Positions 1-8,081 of a stretch of DNA of 64,000 nucleotides are shown here, in pieces; the first letter of the stretch is position 1; the number at the start of each line of letters is the position of its first letter. The position numbers and the translations under genes were made by a program. The notes under the pieces were generated by a model. The model made no database searches. It was not told where the DNA came from and saw only the letters and a list, made by a program, of their open reading frames with translations. The DNA comes from Reclinomonas americana ATCC 50394 (taxonomy: Eukaryota; Jakobida; Jakobea; Jakobida), in the NCBI GenBank assembly GCA_048213135.1, contig PS015009.1, forward strand, positions 744,001 to 808,000. The letters are read 5' to 3'.

Positions 1-1134
1 TAGCACTTCGCGGCTGATCACCAGTTTTTGTATTTCGCTGGTGCCCTCGCCGATGGTGCAGAGCTTGCTGTCGCGGTAGAATTTTTCTACGGGAAAATCT
101 TTTGTGTAACCATAGCCGCCAAATATCTGAACAGCATCGGTACTTACTTTCACCGACACTTCGCTGGCGTAGTATTTTGCCATGGCAGCTTCCTTGGTCA
201 TGGGCAGGCCACGCATTTTAAGATCGCAGGCTTGTTTTACGAGCAGTTCTGCCGCTTCTATTTCTGTGGCCATATCGGCCAGTTTGAAACTGATGCCCTG
301 AAAACTGGCGATGGGCTGGTCAAACTGGTGACGTTCTTTAGCGTATTGTACAGAGGCTTCATAAGCACCGCGGGCAATACCCATGGCGAGTGCCGCGATA
401 GAGATGCGACCTCCGTCGAGTATTTTCATTGACTGCTTGAACCCTTCCCCTACTTCACCCAGGCGGTTGCTGTCGGGTATACGGCAGTTGTCGAACACCA
501 TTTCGGCAGTTTCGCTGGCACGCATGCCCAGTTTATTTTCCTTTTTCCCTGCACTGAAACCGGGTGTGCCGCGTTCCACGATAAAGGCGGAAGAATTATT
601 TTTTGCACGGGGTTCGCCGGTACGGCAGATAACAACAGCCACGTCGCCGCTTTTACCATGCGTTATCCATGATTTGGTACCATTAAGTACCCAATGGTCG
701 CCGTCTTTTACAGCCGTGGTGCGCATGTTACCGGCGTCGCTGCCGGTATTGGCTTCCGTAAGCCCCCAGGCGCCGATGTGTTCCGCGCTGGCAAGCTTGG
801 GCAGGTATTTCTTTTTTTGTTCTTCATTACCAAAAGCGAGGATATGGCCGGTACACAGGGAGTTGTGCGCCGCCAGGGAAAGCCCTACCGATCCGCATAC
901 TTTGGCGATCTCCTGAATGATGGCATTGTATTCATAATACCCCAGGCCGCTGCCGCCATAGGCTTCGGGTACAAGTACGCCCATAAGGCCGAGCTTACCC
1001 ATTTCCTTGAAAATATGCAGGGGGAATTCCTGGCTCTCATCCCATTCCATAAGATGCGGCCGGATCTGTTGTTGCGCAAAATCCCTGGCCGTTTGAGCTA
1101 CCTGTAGGGTGAGCTCATCAGTGGTAAAGTTCAT
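1..1134 (-). CDS. acyl-CoA dehydrogenase, C-terminus cut by window edge
   Basis: FAD-dependent oxidation of an acyl-CoA to the trans-2-enoyl-CoA, in fatty-acid or branched-chain degradation. The 378 codons from the ATG at 1134 are open to the left edge, and the family is usually about 380 residues, so only the last few residues are missing. Seen: GLTEANTGSDAGN flavin/substrate signature in the middle, the QIFGGYGYT signature, and IGEGTSEIQ near the end, whose first Glu (about residue 363) is the position of the catalytic base in short-chain enzymes. Family is certain; the exact substrate (butyryl, isobutyryl or isovaleryl) cannot be told. A perfect palindrome lies 45 bp upstream of the start. 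Confidence 0.95.
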   Translation of the reverse strand, partial: MNFTTDELTLQVAQTARDFAQQQIRPHLMEWDESQEFPLHIFKEMGKLGLMGVLVPEAYGGSGLGYYEYNAIIQEIAKVCGSVGLSLAAHNSLCTGHILAFGNEEQKKKYLPKLASAEHIGAWGLTEANTGSDAGNMRTTAVKDGDHWVLNGTKSWITHGKSGDVAVVICRTGEPRAKNNSSAFIVERGTPGFSAGKKENKLGMRASETAEMVFDNCRIPDSNRLGEVGEGFKQSMKILDGGRISIAALAMGIARGAYEASVQYAKERHQFDQPIASFQGISFKLADMATEIEAAELLVKQACDLKMRGLPMTKEAAMAKYYASEVSVKVSTDAVQIFGGYGYTKDFPVEKFYRDSKLCTIGEGTSEIQKLVISREVL

Positions 1135-1178
1135 ATAGCAAACAATCGTTTAGGGCTGCAATTTAGGGGTATTTTGCG

Positions 1179-1200
1179 AAAACTAACAAATGTTAGTTTT
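1179..1200. promoter_or_regulatory. palindromic operator candidate upstream of acyl-CoA dehydrogenase
   Basis: Perfect inverted repeat with 10-bp arms AAAACTAACA / TGTTAGTTTT and a 2-bp AA spacer. It lies 45 bp upstream of the acyl-CoA dehydrogenase ATG. Size and symmetry are those of a dimeric repressor site such as TetR-family regulators of acyl-CoA metabolism use; which protein binds is inference. Confidence 0.55.
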
Positions 1201-1223
1201 CAGGCAGTATACCGGTTGGATGG

Positions 1224-1345
1224 CTTTGGTTATCCCGACGAAGAGCCTGTCCCGATAAGGAACGATCGGAAGGGATTTCTTTCCTGTGACGAAAAGATAC
1301 CTCGTTACCTCGGTATGACACGAGGGAGAGAGGACTCAAACTGGT
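1224..1345. repeat. possible dispersed intergenic element
   Basis: Stretch between two divergent gene ends with internal short inverted words (for example ATACC...GGTAT) and a fortuitous open frame. It reads like non-coding intergenic repeat sequence; no second copy is in this window, so this is weakly supported. Confidence 0.2.
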
Positions 1346-1369
1346 TCACTACCGTTTTCAATTGACGGA

Positions 1370-2305
1370 TCAGGGTTGAACAGTAATATAAGGCAGTAAT
1401 TTCCTGTAAATATCCTCCGTTACCATCATTATATTCCTGATCCCTGAGGGTTCTGCAAAAGCCCCGTGTTGCTGCCGGTACTGCACAATCGCGTTGGCCA
1501 GCTGGTAACGGATATAGGGATGCTGTTTCATTTCTTCCAGCGTTGCTGTATTGATGTTGACCTGTTTCACATGCCCCGTCAATTGCAGGTAAGGTTTTAT
1601 TTTCTGAAAAACGGAGTCGGCCAGGCCGAACACCTCTCCTACCTGGCTGGTTGAATAGAAGCCTCCCAGTTTATCGCGGAAAGTAATGATGCGGCCAGCC
1701 AGTTTGCTGCCGATGCCGGGCAGGGCGATGAAGGCGGTGGTATCGGCCTGGTTAATGTCCACGCTTACCGGTGCCCTTACCAGCCTGGTATAAACGGGTT
1801 TCGCCGGTGATGAAAATTCCGGGTGGCCTGCTGTACCTGCTGATGCAATGCGTACATAGGGCTGTAACCGGTCTGCCTCGCCAGGCCGCAGTCCCCATAC
1901 TTTATGGATATCCTCAGGTGAACGGAACCGCCCGCCTTTGCTGATGTACTTCTGAATGGTAGTAATGGTTTTGTCCCTCAGTCCCAGTTTTTTCCATCCT
2001 TCCGGGGAGAGGGTATTGGGGTCAAACGCAAAAAGTTCACCACTGGTCGTTGCTTCGCCAGTATTATTATAAGATCGCGGACTGTACGTTTCGTATTCTT
2101 TCTTCTCCGCATTATTGCTGTCAATTACCTGCAGGGAGGCGATGGCCCGCTGAAAGGCCGTATCCGCAGCTGGTGGTGCCGGGGTAAACAAAGGATAAGT
2201 CCGCGGCAGTAAAATCAATACCAGGATGATGCCCGTCAGCAACAGGATACCATTGCGTTCCTTTTTTGTAAAGTCGAGGAAATGATGTTCGGGCCGATGA
2301 TTCAT
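1370..2305 (-). CDS. membrane-anchored helix-hairpin-helix protein (ComEA-like)
   Basis: 311 residues. One hydrophobic segment at about residues 19-34 anchors the protein, followed by a low-complexity linker. Three helix-hairpin-helix units follow, at about 93-152, 181-241 and 248-308. The second has the clear signature DINQADTTAFIALPGIGSKL and the third VNINTATLEEMKQHPYIR. HhH repeats of this kind bind DNA backbone and occur in ComEA-type uptake proteins; in Bacteroidota such proteins are widespread but their role is not settled. Faces away from the acyl-CoA dehydrogenase; 68 bp separate its start from the end of the MBL gene upstream. DNA binding is inferred from the family. Confidence 0.85.
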   Translation of the reverse strand: MNHRPEHHFLDFTKKERNGILLLTGIILVLILLPRTYPLFTPAPPAADTAFQRAIASLQVIDSNNAEKKEYETYSPRSYNNTGEATTSGELFAFDPNTLSPEGWKKLGLRDKTITTIQKYISKGGRFRSPEDIHKVWGLRPGEADRLQPYVRIASAGTAGHPEFSSPAKPVYTRLVRAPVSVDINQADTTAFIALPGIGSKLAGRIITFRDKLGGFYSTSQVGEVFGLADSVFQKIKPYLQLTGHVKQVNINTATLEEMKQHPYIRYQLANAIVQYRQQHGAFAEPSGIRNIMMVTEDIYRKLLPYITVQP

Positions 2306-2373
2306 AGGTGTAACCTACACTTCGGTGCCTTCACAACAAAGAGAAAAAAACATTTTATCTGGGGAAAAATCTG

Positions 2374-3153
2374 CTACGAAAAATAGAGTTGCAACCCGTC
2401 GTAGCCAAGTGAAATACCATCCGGCAAAGCGGCATTGATCTCTGTATGCAGCCCCAGCTGGTGGCTGATATGGGTGAACCAGGCCCGCGGAACACCCAGT
2501 TCCTGCACCAGGTCTACGGCTTCACCGAGGGTGAAATGGGAGATATGTTTTTCATGCCGCAGTGCATTCAGTACCATGGCCTCACTTCCTTTTATTTTTT
2601 CTTTCTCCGATTCATCAATATGATTGGCGTCGGTGATGTAGGTAAAGTTACCAAACCGGAAACCCAGCACCGGCATCTTCAGGTGCATCACCTGTATGGG
2701 CTGAACGGGAATATCGCCTACCATAAAACGTTCGGTGCTGATGGTGTTCAGCCGGAGATCAGGCAGGCCCGGGTATTTGGTATCGGAAAACGCGTAGGCA
2801 AACTCCCTCTTCAGCGATTCCTGGGTGAGTGTATTGGCGTACAGGTCCATGGGTTCCTGCTGGAAAAAATTATAGGCCCTTATATCGTCGAGACCGGCGA
2901 TATGGTCTTTGTGCGGGTGCGTGAACAACACAGCGTCCAGTTTTGTTACACGGGCCCTCAGCATCTGGTAACGGAAGTCGGGTGTGGTATCCACCACCAG
3001 CGTTGTGGCGGGGCTTTGAACAAGGATGCTGCTGCGCAGGCGTTTATCCTTTTTATCGGCTGATGTACACACGGCACAGGAGCACCCGATCATGGGAACA
3101 CCACTGCTGGTACCGGTACCTAAAAATGTTATGGTTAAAGGAGGATGCGGCAT
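2374..3153 (-). CDS. MBL-fold metallohydrolase, PhnP-like
   Basis: 259 residues of metallo-beta-lactamase fold. The N-terminal LGTGTSSGVPMIGC strand-loop and a Cys pair (CSCAVC, residues 24-29) match the phosphoribosyl 1,2-cyclic phosphate phosphodiesterase (PhnP) group. The dinuclear metal motif H79-x-H81-x-D83-H84 is intact, and further ligands are seen in YITDANHID and the C-terminal WFTHISHQL. No phn genes are nearby, so a general cyclic phosphodiesterase role is more likely than phosphonate breakdown. ATG at 3153; it follows the receptor gene by 84 bp on the same strand. Confidence 0.85.
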   Translation of the reverse strand: MPHPPLTITFLGTGTSSGVPMIGCSCAVCTSADKKDKRLRSSILVQSPATTLVVDTTPDFRYQMLRARVTKLDAVLFTHPHKDHIAGLDDIRAYNFFQQEPMDLYANTLTQESLKREFAYAFSDTKYPGLPDLRLNTISTERFMVGDIPVQPIQVMHLKMPVLGFRFGNFTYITDANHIDESEKEKIKGSEAMVLNALRHEKHISHFTLGEAVDLVQELGVPRAWFTHISHQLGLHTEINAALPDGISLGYDGLQLYFS

Positions 3154-3236
3154 GCTTCTGCAACAGGCTGTAAAATAGTGAATCTGCTACAGAAAAGACC
3201 GCAACCTCCTTCGAATCATCATAAATCCCGTGATCT

Positions 3237-5600
3237 TTATTTTTCCCTGGGCATACGGTCGGCCTGTCCTTTTTTCCTGTTGAACCGGTAAACAACGGTA
3301 CACATCAGTTGCGGCCCCTGGCGTTTGAAAAAATCATCGAAGTAATAACCCGGCGCATCAACGGTTTGCCTCGATTCCTGTGAGTTAAGTAAGTTATTGA
3401 TGGCGAGGATCAGCGACAGTTTATCCTGGAAAAAGTCTTTCGACAAAGCCAGGTTGGCCCGGTATTGCGGACGGGTTACGGCCTGTACATTCTTGTTCCT
3501 GGCCCTGTAGTTGAAACTGATATCCACCGAAACTACTTTAGGGAACTTGATACCGGAACGTATGGTGCCGAACCAGGTTTTGTCTGACACTTCATATGTT
3601 TTTCCCTGGTAAGCGCCATCCTGCGAAAACTGGTAGAAATTGATATCCATCGACAAGCGCCACCATTTGAAGGGGTTATAAATGGTTGACAGTTCTGCTC
3701 CGAATCTTTTTTCCGTTCCCAGGTTCAGCGGTGTGCTGATGAAATAGCCATCGGGTGTTTGCTGTTGTATGAAGTCAAAATAACCGGTGGAGTACTGGTA
3801 ATAAACCCCGGGGTTGATGGTGAGTTTACCTGTTTTTTTCAATACCCCCAGTTCAAATGAATTGGTGTACATGGGATTGAGATCGGGATTACCCACGCGG
3901 AGGTTTCTTGTATCGGAAAGCCCGGCAAAGGAGTTCAGCTGCCAGAACCTGGGCCGGTTGATCCTGCGGCTGTAACTCAACTGCAATTCCAGTTCATTTT
4001 TCATGCTGTACTGCAAATGCACGGTCGGGAAAAAGTTGATGTAGTTCTTTTCCTTGTCAACGGTATTTTTCCTGTCCGCGATTTTGATGTTGGAGAATTC
4101 AGCACGAACGCCCAGCAGGTAGCTCAGCTTTTTCAGTTTGCTGCCGTACTGCACATAAGCGCCGTAGATATTTTCATCGTAAAATAATTTATTGTCATAC
4201 TCAGGCAGGGATGCGCCATTAAGCGATGCCGAGTATTCGCTGCGGATGGCCCGTAAGTCACCACGGATACCGGTTTCCAGCCGGCCTTCTTTACCTGCGG
4301 GGGTTACATAATCGCTCTGGATAAAAATATCATCGCTGCTTTCAATATCCCTGGTTACCATGTCCAGCGCTGTTCCCGTACCGGGATGCACTTTCTGCTG
4401 GCCGATGCGCTGGTTCTCATCATCATTCCAGAAATCATACTGCAGGTTGGTGGTCCATTTTCTTCCCGGCTTTTTGAATGTCCGAACATAGTTCAGTTCC
4501 AGTTCATTGAAGATCTGCGGTTCGCGGTAATCTTCAGAACGGGTGATGCTGCTGTCCAGCTGGCCGTATTTATTAAAATAGTTGTAGTTATACCGGCCGG
4601 TGTCTTTATTATCGCGGCGGGCATAATAATAACTTCCGGTAAGTGTATTCCTGTCATTAATATAGTAGTCTCCACCGATATAGAAGTTCGTATTCCCGTT
4701 GCTGGCTTTATAACCATTCCTTTGTTGCAGCACCGATTCATTGCCCCCGCGGTTCTGGCGATATATGTCTTCATTGCTGAAAGACTTCACATAGCGGTAT
4801 CCCATATTCGAAAAAATATTCACCTTCTTTGTCTTGTAACTCACATTGGCATTGATGCTGTTGTTCGACGGACTTCCCATACTTCCCTGGAGAGAGGCGT
4901 TAAAACCGTACTGAGAATTTTTCCGCAGTACAATGTTGATGATACCGGCGCTGCCCTGTGCTTCGTAGGCTGATGACGGGTTGGTGATCACTTCAATTTT
5001 TTCGATACTGGCAGCGGATATCTGGCGAATGCCGTCACTGGTGGTCAGCATGGAAGGTTTGCCGTTGATGAGGATGCGTACATTACCATTACCTCTCAGG
5101 CTGATATTACCCATGGGGTCCACATTCACCGATGGCACATTGTTCAGCACGTCGGTGGCGTTCCCTCCTTTTGAAAGAATATCCTTACCCACGTTGAACA
5201 CCTTTTTATCTGTTTTTAATTCGATATCCGATTTGGTGGCTACCACGGTCACATTGCCGAGTTGTTTCGCGTTTTCCTCCAGCTGGATGGAAGTAAGCGT
5301 GGTGTCCCTGGAAATAAGCGTTGCCGGCAACAGCAGCTCTTTACAGTTAACGGCTTCAATCTTCAACAGGTAAGTACCGGGAAGTACCTGTGCGGAAAAC
5401 GTTCCTGATACTTCGGCGGTGAGGGATTGCGGTTTACCCTGTCCGCCTGCAGGTATGAAGCTGATCGTTGCCGCGGCAACGGGTTCTTTTGTACGGGAAG
5501 AAACGATCTTTCCTTTTACCGTAACAGTAGCGGGTGTTTGTGCAGTGGCAGCCGACCATAAACCGAAGATGGCCGCTGCAAGCAGTTGTACATATTTCAT
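3237..5600 (-). CDS. outer-membrane beta-barrel receptor (TonB-dependent type)
   Basis: 787 residues from the ATG at 5600, chosen because it begins directly with a signal peptide (MKYVQLLAAAIFGLWSAATAQ); the frame stays open 36 bp further upstream to 5636. A carboxypeptidase-regulatory-like domain (about 23-105) is followed by a plug-like region (KGGNATDVLNNVPSVNVD, then the NPSSAYEAQGSAGIINIVL strand) and a long C-terminal barrel. This is the Bacteroidota outer_membrane_beta-barrel_3 layout. No SusD partner is adjacent, so it is not a classical Sus pair. Substrate unknown. Confidence 0.85.
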   Translation of the reverse strand: MKYVQLLAAAIFGLWSAATAQTPATVTVKGKIVSSRTKEPVAAATISFIPAGGQGKPQSLTAEVSGTFSAQVLPGTYLLKIEAVNCKELLLPATLISRDTTLTSIQLEENAKQLGNVTVVATKSDIELKTDKKVFNVGKDILSKGGNATDVLNNVPSVNVDPMGNISLRGNGNVRILINGKPSMLTTSDGIRQISAASIEKIEVITNPSSAYEAQGSAGIINIVLRKNSQYGFNASLQGSMGSPSNNSINANVSYKTKKVNIFSNMGYRYVKSFSNEDIYRQNRGGNESVLQQRNGYKASNGNTNFYIGGDYYINDRNTLTGSYYYARRDNKDTGRYNYNYFNKYGQLDSSITRSEDYREPQIFNELELNYVRTFKKPGRKWTTNLQYDFWNDDENQRIGQQKVHPGTGTALDMVTRDIESSDDIFIQSDYVTPAGKEGRLETGIRGDLRAIRSEYSASLNGASLPEYDNKLFYDENIYGAYVQYGSKLKKLSYLLGVRAEFSNIKIADRKNTVDKEKNYINFFPTVHLQYSMKNELELQLSYSRRINRPRFWQLNSFAGLSDTRNLRVGNPDLNPMYTNSFELGVLKKTGKLTINPGVYYQYSTGYFDFIQQQTPDGYFISTPLNLGTEKRFGAELSTIYNPFKWWRLSMDINFYQFSQDGAYQGKTYEVSDKTWFGTIRSGIKFPKVVSVDISFNYRARNKNVQAVTRPQYRANLALSKDFFQDKLSLILAINNLLNSQESRQTVDAPGYYFDDFFKRQGPQLMCTVVYRFNRKKGQADRMPREK

Positions 5601-5785
5601 GGCTATACTTTTCACAAATATGACCATTAAACCCACCCGGAAATTGCGGTGCTGTCACATCAATCCCTTTTATCGACAGATGGCCCTGATTGGCCGGAAA
5701 ACATTGTTGGGAGGCTAAGCCGGTATTTTCGTCGCCGCTTCGGCCCTTTTCATCGACAGCCGGTCTGTGTATCTATAAAGCTTTC

Positions 5786-5793
5786 TATTTTTG
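5786..5793 (+). promoter_or_regulatory. -7 box TATTTTTG upstream of LytS kinase
   Basis: Exact match to the Bacteroidota -7 element TAnnTTTG, 8 nt before the proposed kinase ATG at 5802. It supports that start over an in-frame upstream one at 5649. Confidence 0.5.
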
Positions 5794-5801
5794 GGAAGCA
5801 T

Positions 5802-6914
5802 ATGCCTTTTATAGAACGACTCATCAGCTTCAGCTCGCGCCACAGGGTGCTTTCCCATATCCTATTCTGGACAGGATTGTTTATGGTGCTGTTCTTTCGT
5901 TTTGACCCGTACGGCCGGAATCATGATCCGCTCACGAGCGAAGCGCTCGATACTTCTTTTTGTATCTCTTTCGCCATGATGTATGCTTACTTCCTGGCCT
6001 ACCGGATTATTCCCAGGTTAATAAAGTCGCACCATTATCTACGACTGGTCATCGAGTTCATTGGCGTAAGCTATCTTTTGTCGGCTTTATTCAGGATCAC
6101 GGTCGTACACGTACTGGAGCCACTGGTACGGCAGCGGCCATTTGCACAGGAATCCATACAGGAGATACTGGTTGATGTGGTAAAATTATTCCACTCGTAT
6201 TATCTCTACATGCTTGCTATATCTTTCTTCTTCGTTTTTATCAAGCTGGTGAAGAAACAGTATCAAAGCAATAAGCGGGAACTGCAACTGGAAAAACAAA
6301 AGGCCGAATCGGAACTGACGGCTTTAAAAGGACAGCTGAACCCGCATTTTCTTTTCAATACCCTGAACAATATTTATTCGCTCACTTTATTACAATCCCC
6401 TGCCGCTCCGCAGGCCGTAGCCCGGTTGTCTGAAATACTCGATCATTTGCTGTACCGCTGCGACAGTATGTATATTCCCATATCTAAGGAGATCGCCCTA
6501 TTGCAGAATTATATTGAACTGGAAAAACTGCGGTACGATGATCGCCTGCAGGTGAACTTCCGGCATAGTACGGATAAGGATGCAGACATCGCCCCGCTGA
6601 TCCTGCTGTCGTTGGTGGAGAATGCGTTTAAACACGGCGCGGGTGAAGACGCGGGCAGTCCTGTTATTGACATCAGGCTGGAACTGAAAGACAATATTTT
6701 CTCATTTGATGTAACCAATACTGTAGCGCCGCGGGAGGAAAAAGCAGGGACGGAAGGGATCGGCCTGGTCAATATCCGTAAGCAACTGGAGCTGATCTAC
6801 CCGGAAGTACATACCTTTAAAACCACATTGCAGGAAGGCCGTTTTACCGCAAGCCTGCAGTTATTTTTATCAACAGAATCCCAAACACTTGACAACCCGC
6901 TGCCTGATCGTTGA
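5802..6914 (+). CDS. LytS/YehU-type sensor histidine kinase
   Basis: 370 residues from ATG 5802. An N-terminal membrane domain has about four transmembrane helices (first around HILFWTGLFMVLFF) and ends in a coiled segment. The His_kinase domain carries the phospho-acceptor in LKGQLNPHFLFNTLNNIYSL, an N-box LSLVENAFKHG and a G-box EGIGLVNIRKQLELIYP. The 3' end overlaps the LytTR regulator start by 26 bp, so the two are a co-translated pair. The signal is unknown. An in-frame start at 5649 exists, but its extra 51 residues would include the promoter box. Confidence 0.9.
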   Translation: MPFIERLISFSSRHRVLSHILFWTGLFMVLFFRFDPYGRNHDPLTSEALDTSFCISFAMMYAYFLAYRIIPRLIKSHHYLRLVIEFIGVSYLLSALFRITVVHVLEPLVRQRPFAQESIQEILVDVVKLFHSYYLYMLAISFFFVFIKLVKKQYQSNKRELQLEKQKAESELTALKGQLNPHFLFNTLNNIYSLTLLQSPAAPQAVARLSEILDHLLYRCDSMYIPISKEIALLQNYIELEKLRYDDRLQVNFRHSTDKDADIAPLILLSLVENAFKHGAGEDAGSPVIDIRLELKDNIFSFDVTNTVAPREEKAGTEGIGLVNIRKQLELIYPEVHTFKTTLQEGRFTASLQLFLSTESQTLDNPLPDR

Positions 6915-7599
6915 TGATGAGCCCCTGGCCAGGAAACTGCTGCAAAGCCATATCGGGCAAATGGAACGGCTTGAGCTGGCCGGCCAGTGTTCCAATGCCA
7001 TCAAGGCATCCGAACTGCTGCGTACCACCGAGGTAGACCTGCTTTTTCTCGACATTAAAATGCCGCAGCTTACCGGCATCGACTTTTTGAAAATGCTGAA
7101 GAACCCGCCGGCGGTGATATTGACCACAGCTTACCGCGAATATGCCGTAGAAGGATATGAACTGGATGTGGTGGATTACCTGCTCAAGCCTGTTACATTC
7201 GACCGGTTCTTCAAAGCGGTGGAACGCTATCATGTAAGGGTGACGCCTAAAGAGACCGGGCAAAAGATCATCAGCCCGCAACAGGAAGAATTCATCTATA
7301 TTAAGACCGGTAACAAATTTCACAAGATCAATACACAGGAGATCATCTTCATAGAGAGTACCAAAGATTATATTGTGGTGCACCGCAGCGGGGCGGAAAA
7401 GCTGACTGCCAAATACAGGATCAGCGACCTGGAAGAAGACCTGAAAGGAAAATCTTTCCTGCGCATTCACCGGTCATTTATTGTAAACCCTTCGAAGATC
7501 ACGGCTTTTACTTACCAGGATGTGGAGTTGGGTACCATACAACTTCCCATCGGGAACAGTTATAAGGAGTATGTCATGAAGATGCTGAAAAAAATATAG
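6889..7599 (+). CDS. LytTR-family response regulator
   Basis: 236 residues starting at a TTG inside the 3' end of the kinase gene. Receiver domain: acidic pair D9-D10, phospho-acceptor D55 in LFLDIKMPQ, and Lys in LLKPV. The C-terminal LytTR DNA-binding domain (about 135-236) includes the typical FIESTKDYIVVH strand and FLRIHRSFIVNPSKI. It is the output partner of the overlapping LytS kinase and probably binds direct-repeat promoters; targets are unknown. No ATG near the true N-terminus fits, because the receiver strand begins immediately (TTRCLIVDDEP). Confidence 0.92.
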   Translation: MTTRCLIVDDEPLARKLLQSHIGQMERLELAGQCSNAIKASELLRTTEVDLLFLDIKMPQLTGIDFLKMLKNPPAVILTTAYREYAVEGYELDVVDYLLKPVTFDRFFKAVERYHVRVTPKETGQKIISPQQEEFIYIKTGNKFHKINTQEIIFIESTKDYIVVHRSGAEKLTAKYRISDLEEDLKGKSFLRIHRSFIVNPSKITAFTYQDVELGTIQLPIGNSYKEYVMKMLKKI

Positions 7600-7609
7600 A
7601 TTGGCGAAG

Positions 7610-7879
7610 CTATTTACCGGCTTCAACGGTCATGATCTCTTCGTACATTTTCTGGCTCTCGTGGGTGAGGGCGTCGATGCTGATCTCCAGTTGCGGCATA
7701 AGATCAATAAGGGTATTGATCCTTCCTTCTGTCTGGAAAAATTTATTGAGAACGATCACTTTTTTGGCCTGGAGGATGCAGTAACCACTCTGGAAGTTAC
7801 CGCGTTCATAACGGATAATGTAACCGCATTCTTCCGCAATCCTTTCAATCTTATCTAATGTGCTCTGCGTATATTTCAT
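7610..7879 (-). CDS. small conserved hypothetical protein
   Basis: 89 residues from ATG 7879 (MKYTQSTLDKIER); two further in-frame ATGs lie at 7885 and 7888. Soluble, mixed alpha/beta, with the central segment FQSGYCILQAKKVIVLNKFF and a helical acidic tail. It resembles short conserved proteins of Bacteroidota whose function I do not recognise. It converges on the LytTR regulator with 10 bp between stops. A -7 box on the minus strand at 7914-7921 supports expression. Confidence 0.7.
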   Translation of the reverse strand: MKYTQSTLDKIERIAEECGYIIRYERGNFQSGYCILQAKKVIVLNKFFQTEGRINTLIDLMPQLEISIDALTHESQKMYEEIMTVEAGK

Positions 7880-7913
7880 AATCATCAAAAGCCGGATACG
7901 GCCCCTTGTCCAG

Positions 7914-7921
7914 CAAATTTA
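7914..7921 (-). promoter_or_regulatory. -7 box TAAATTTG (minus strand)
   Basis: Exact TAnnTTTG word on the minus strand, 34 nt upstream of the ATG at 7879. No clear -33 TTTG is seen at the usual spacing. Confidence 0.35.
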
Positions 7922-7997
7922 ACAAAGATGGACTGCCTTTGGTTTTGATACTTATCCACAAACGTTTATAAATCAGTCAATACATGATTTGATAATA

Positions 7998-8081
7998 TAT
8001 TAGTGACTACAGACGACCGGCCACTGACCACATGGCAGTTTTTCAATTGTCACATTATCAAATTACCTCATTGTCACATTA
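7998..8081. repeat. intergenic repeat remnants 3' of porX
   Basis: Two dispersed word families sit side by side. A degraded GACTACAGACGACCGG...ACTGACC stretch at about 8003-8031 resembles the GACGAC repeats at 40.9, 50.0 and 55.0 kb. ATTGTCACATTATCAAATT at 8046-8064 is identical over 19 bp to 14736-14754 upstream of lpxC. Confidence 0.5.

Noticed and set aside
1174-1365. 63-codon frame after the palindrome
   Set aside because: Begins inside the operator-like palindrome, has no signal or family, and looks like intergenic repeat text.
7889-8045. Search for a tRNA or small RNA in the gap before porX's 3' end
   Set aside because: No cloverleaf or conserved RNA motif seen; only repeat words and a -7 box.
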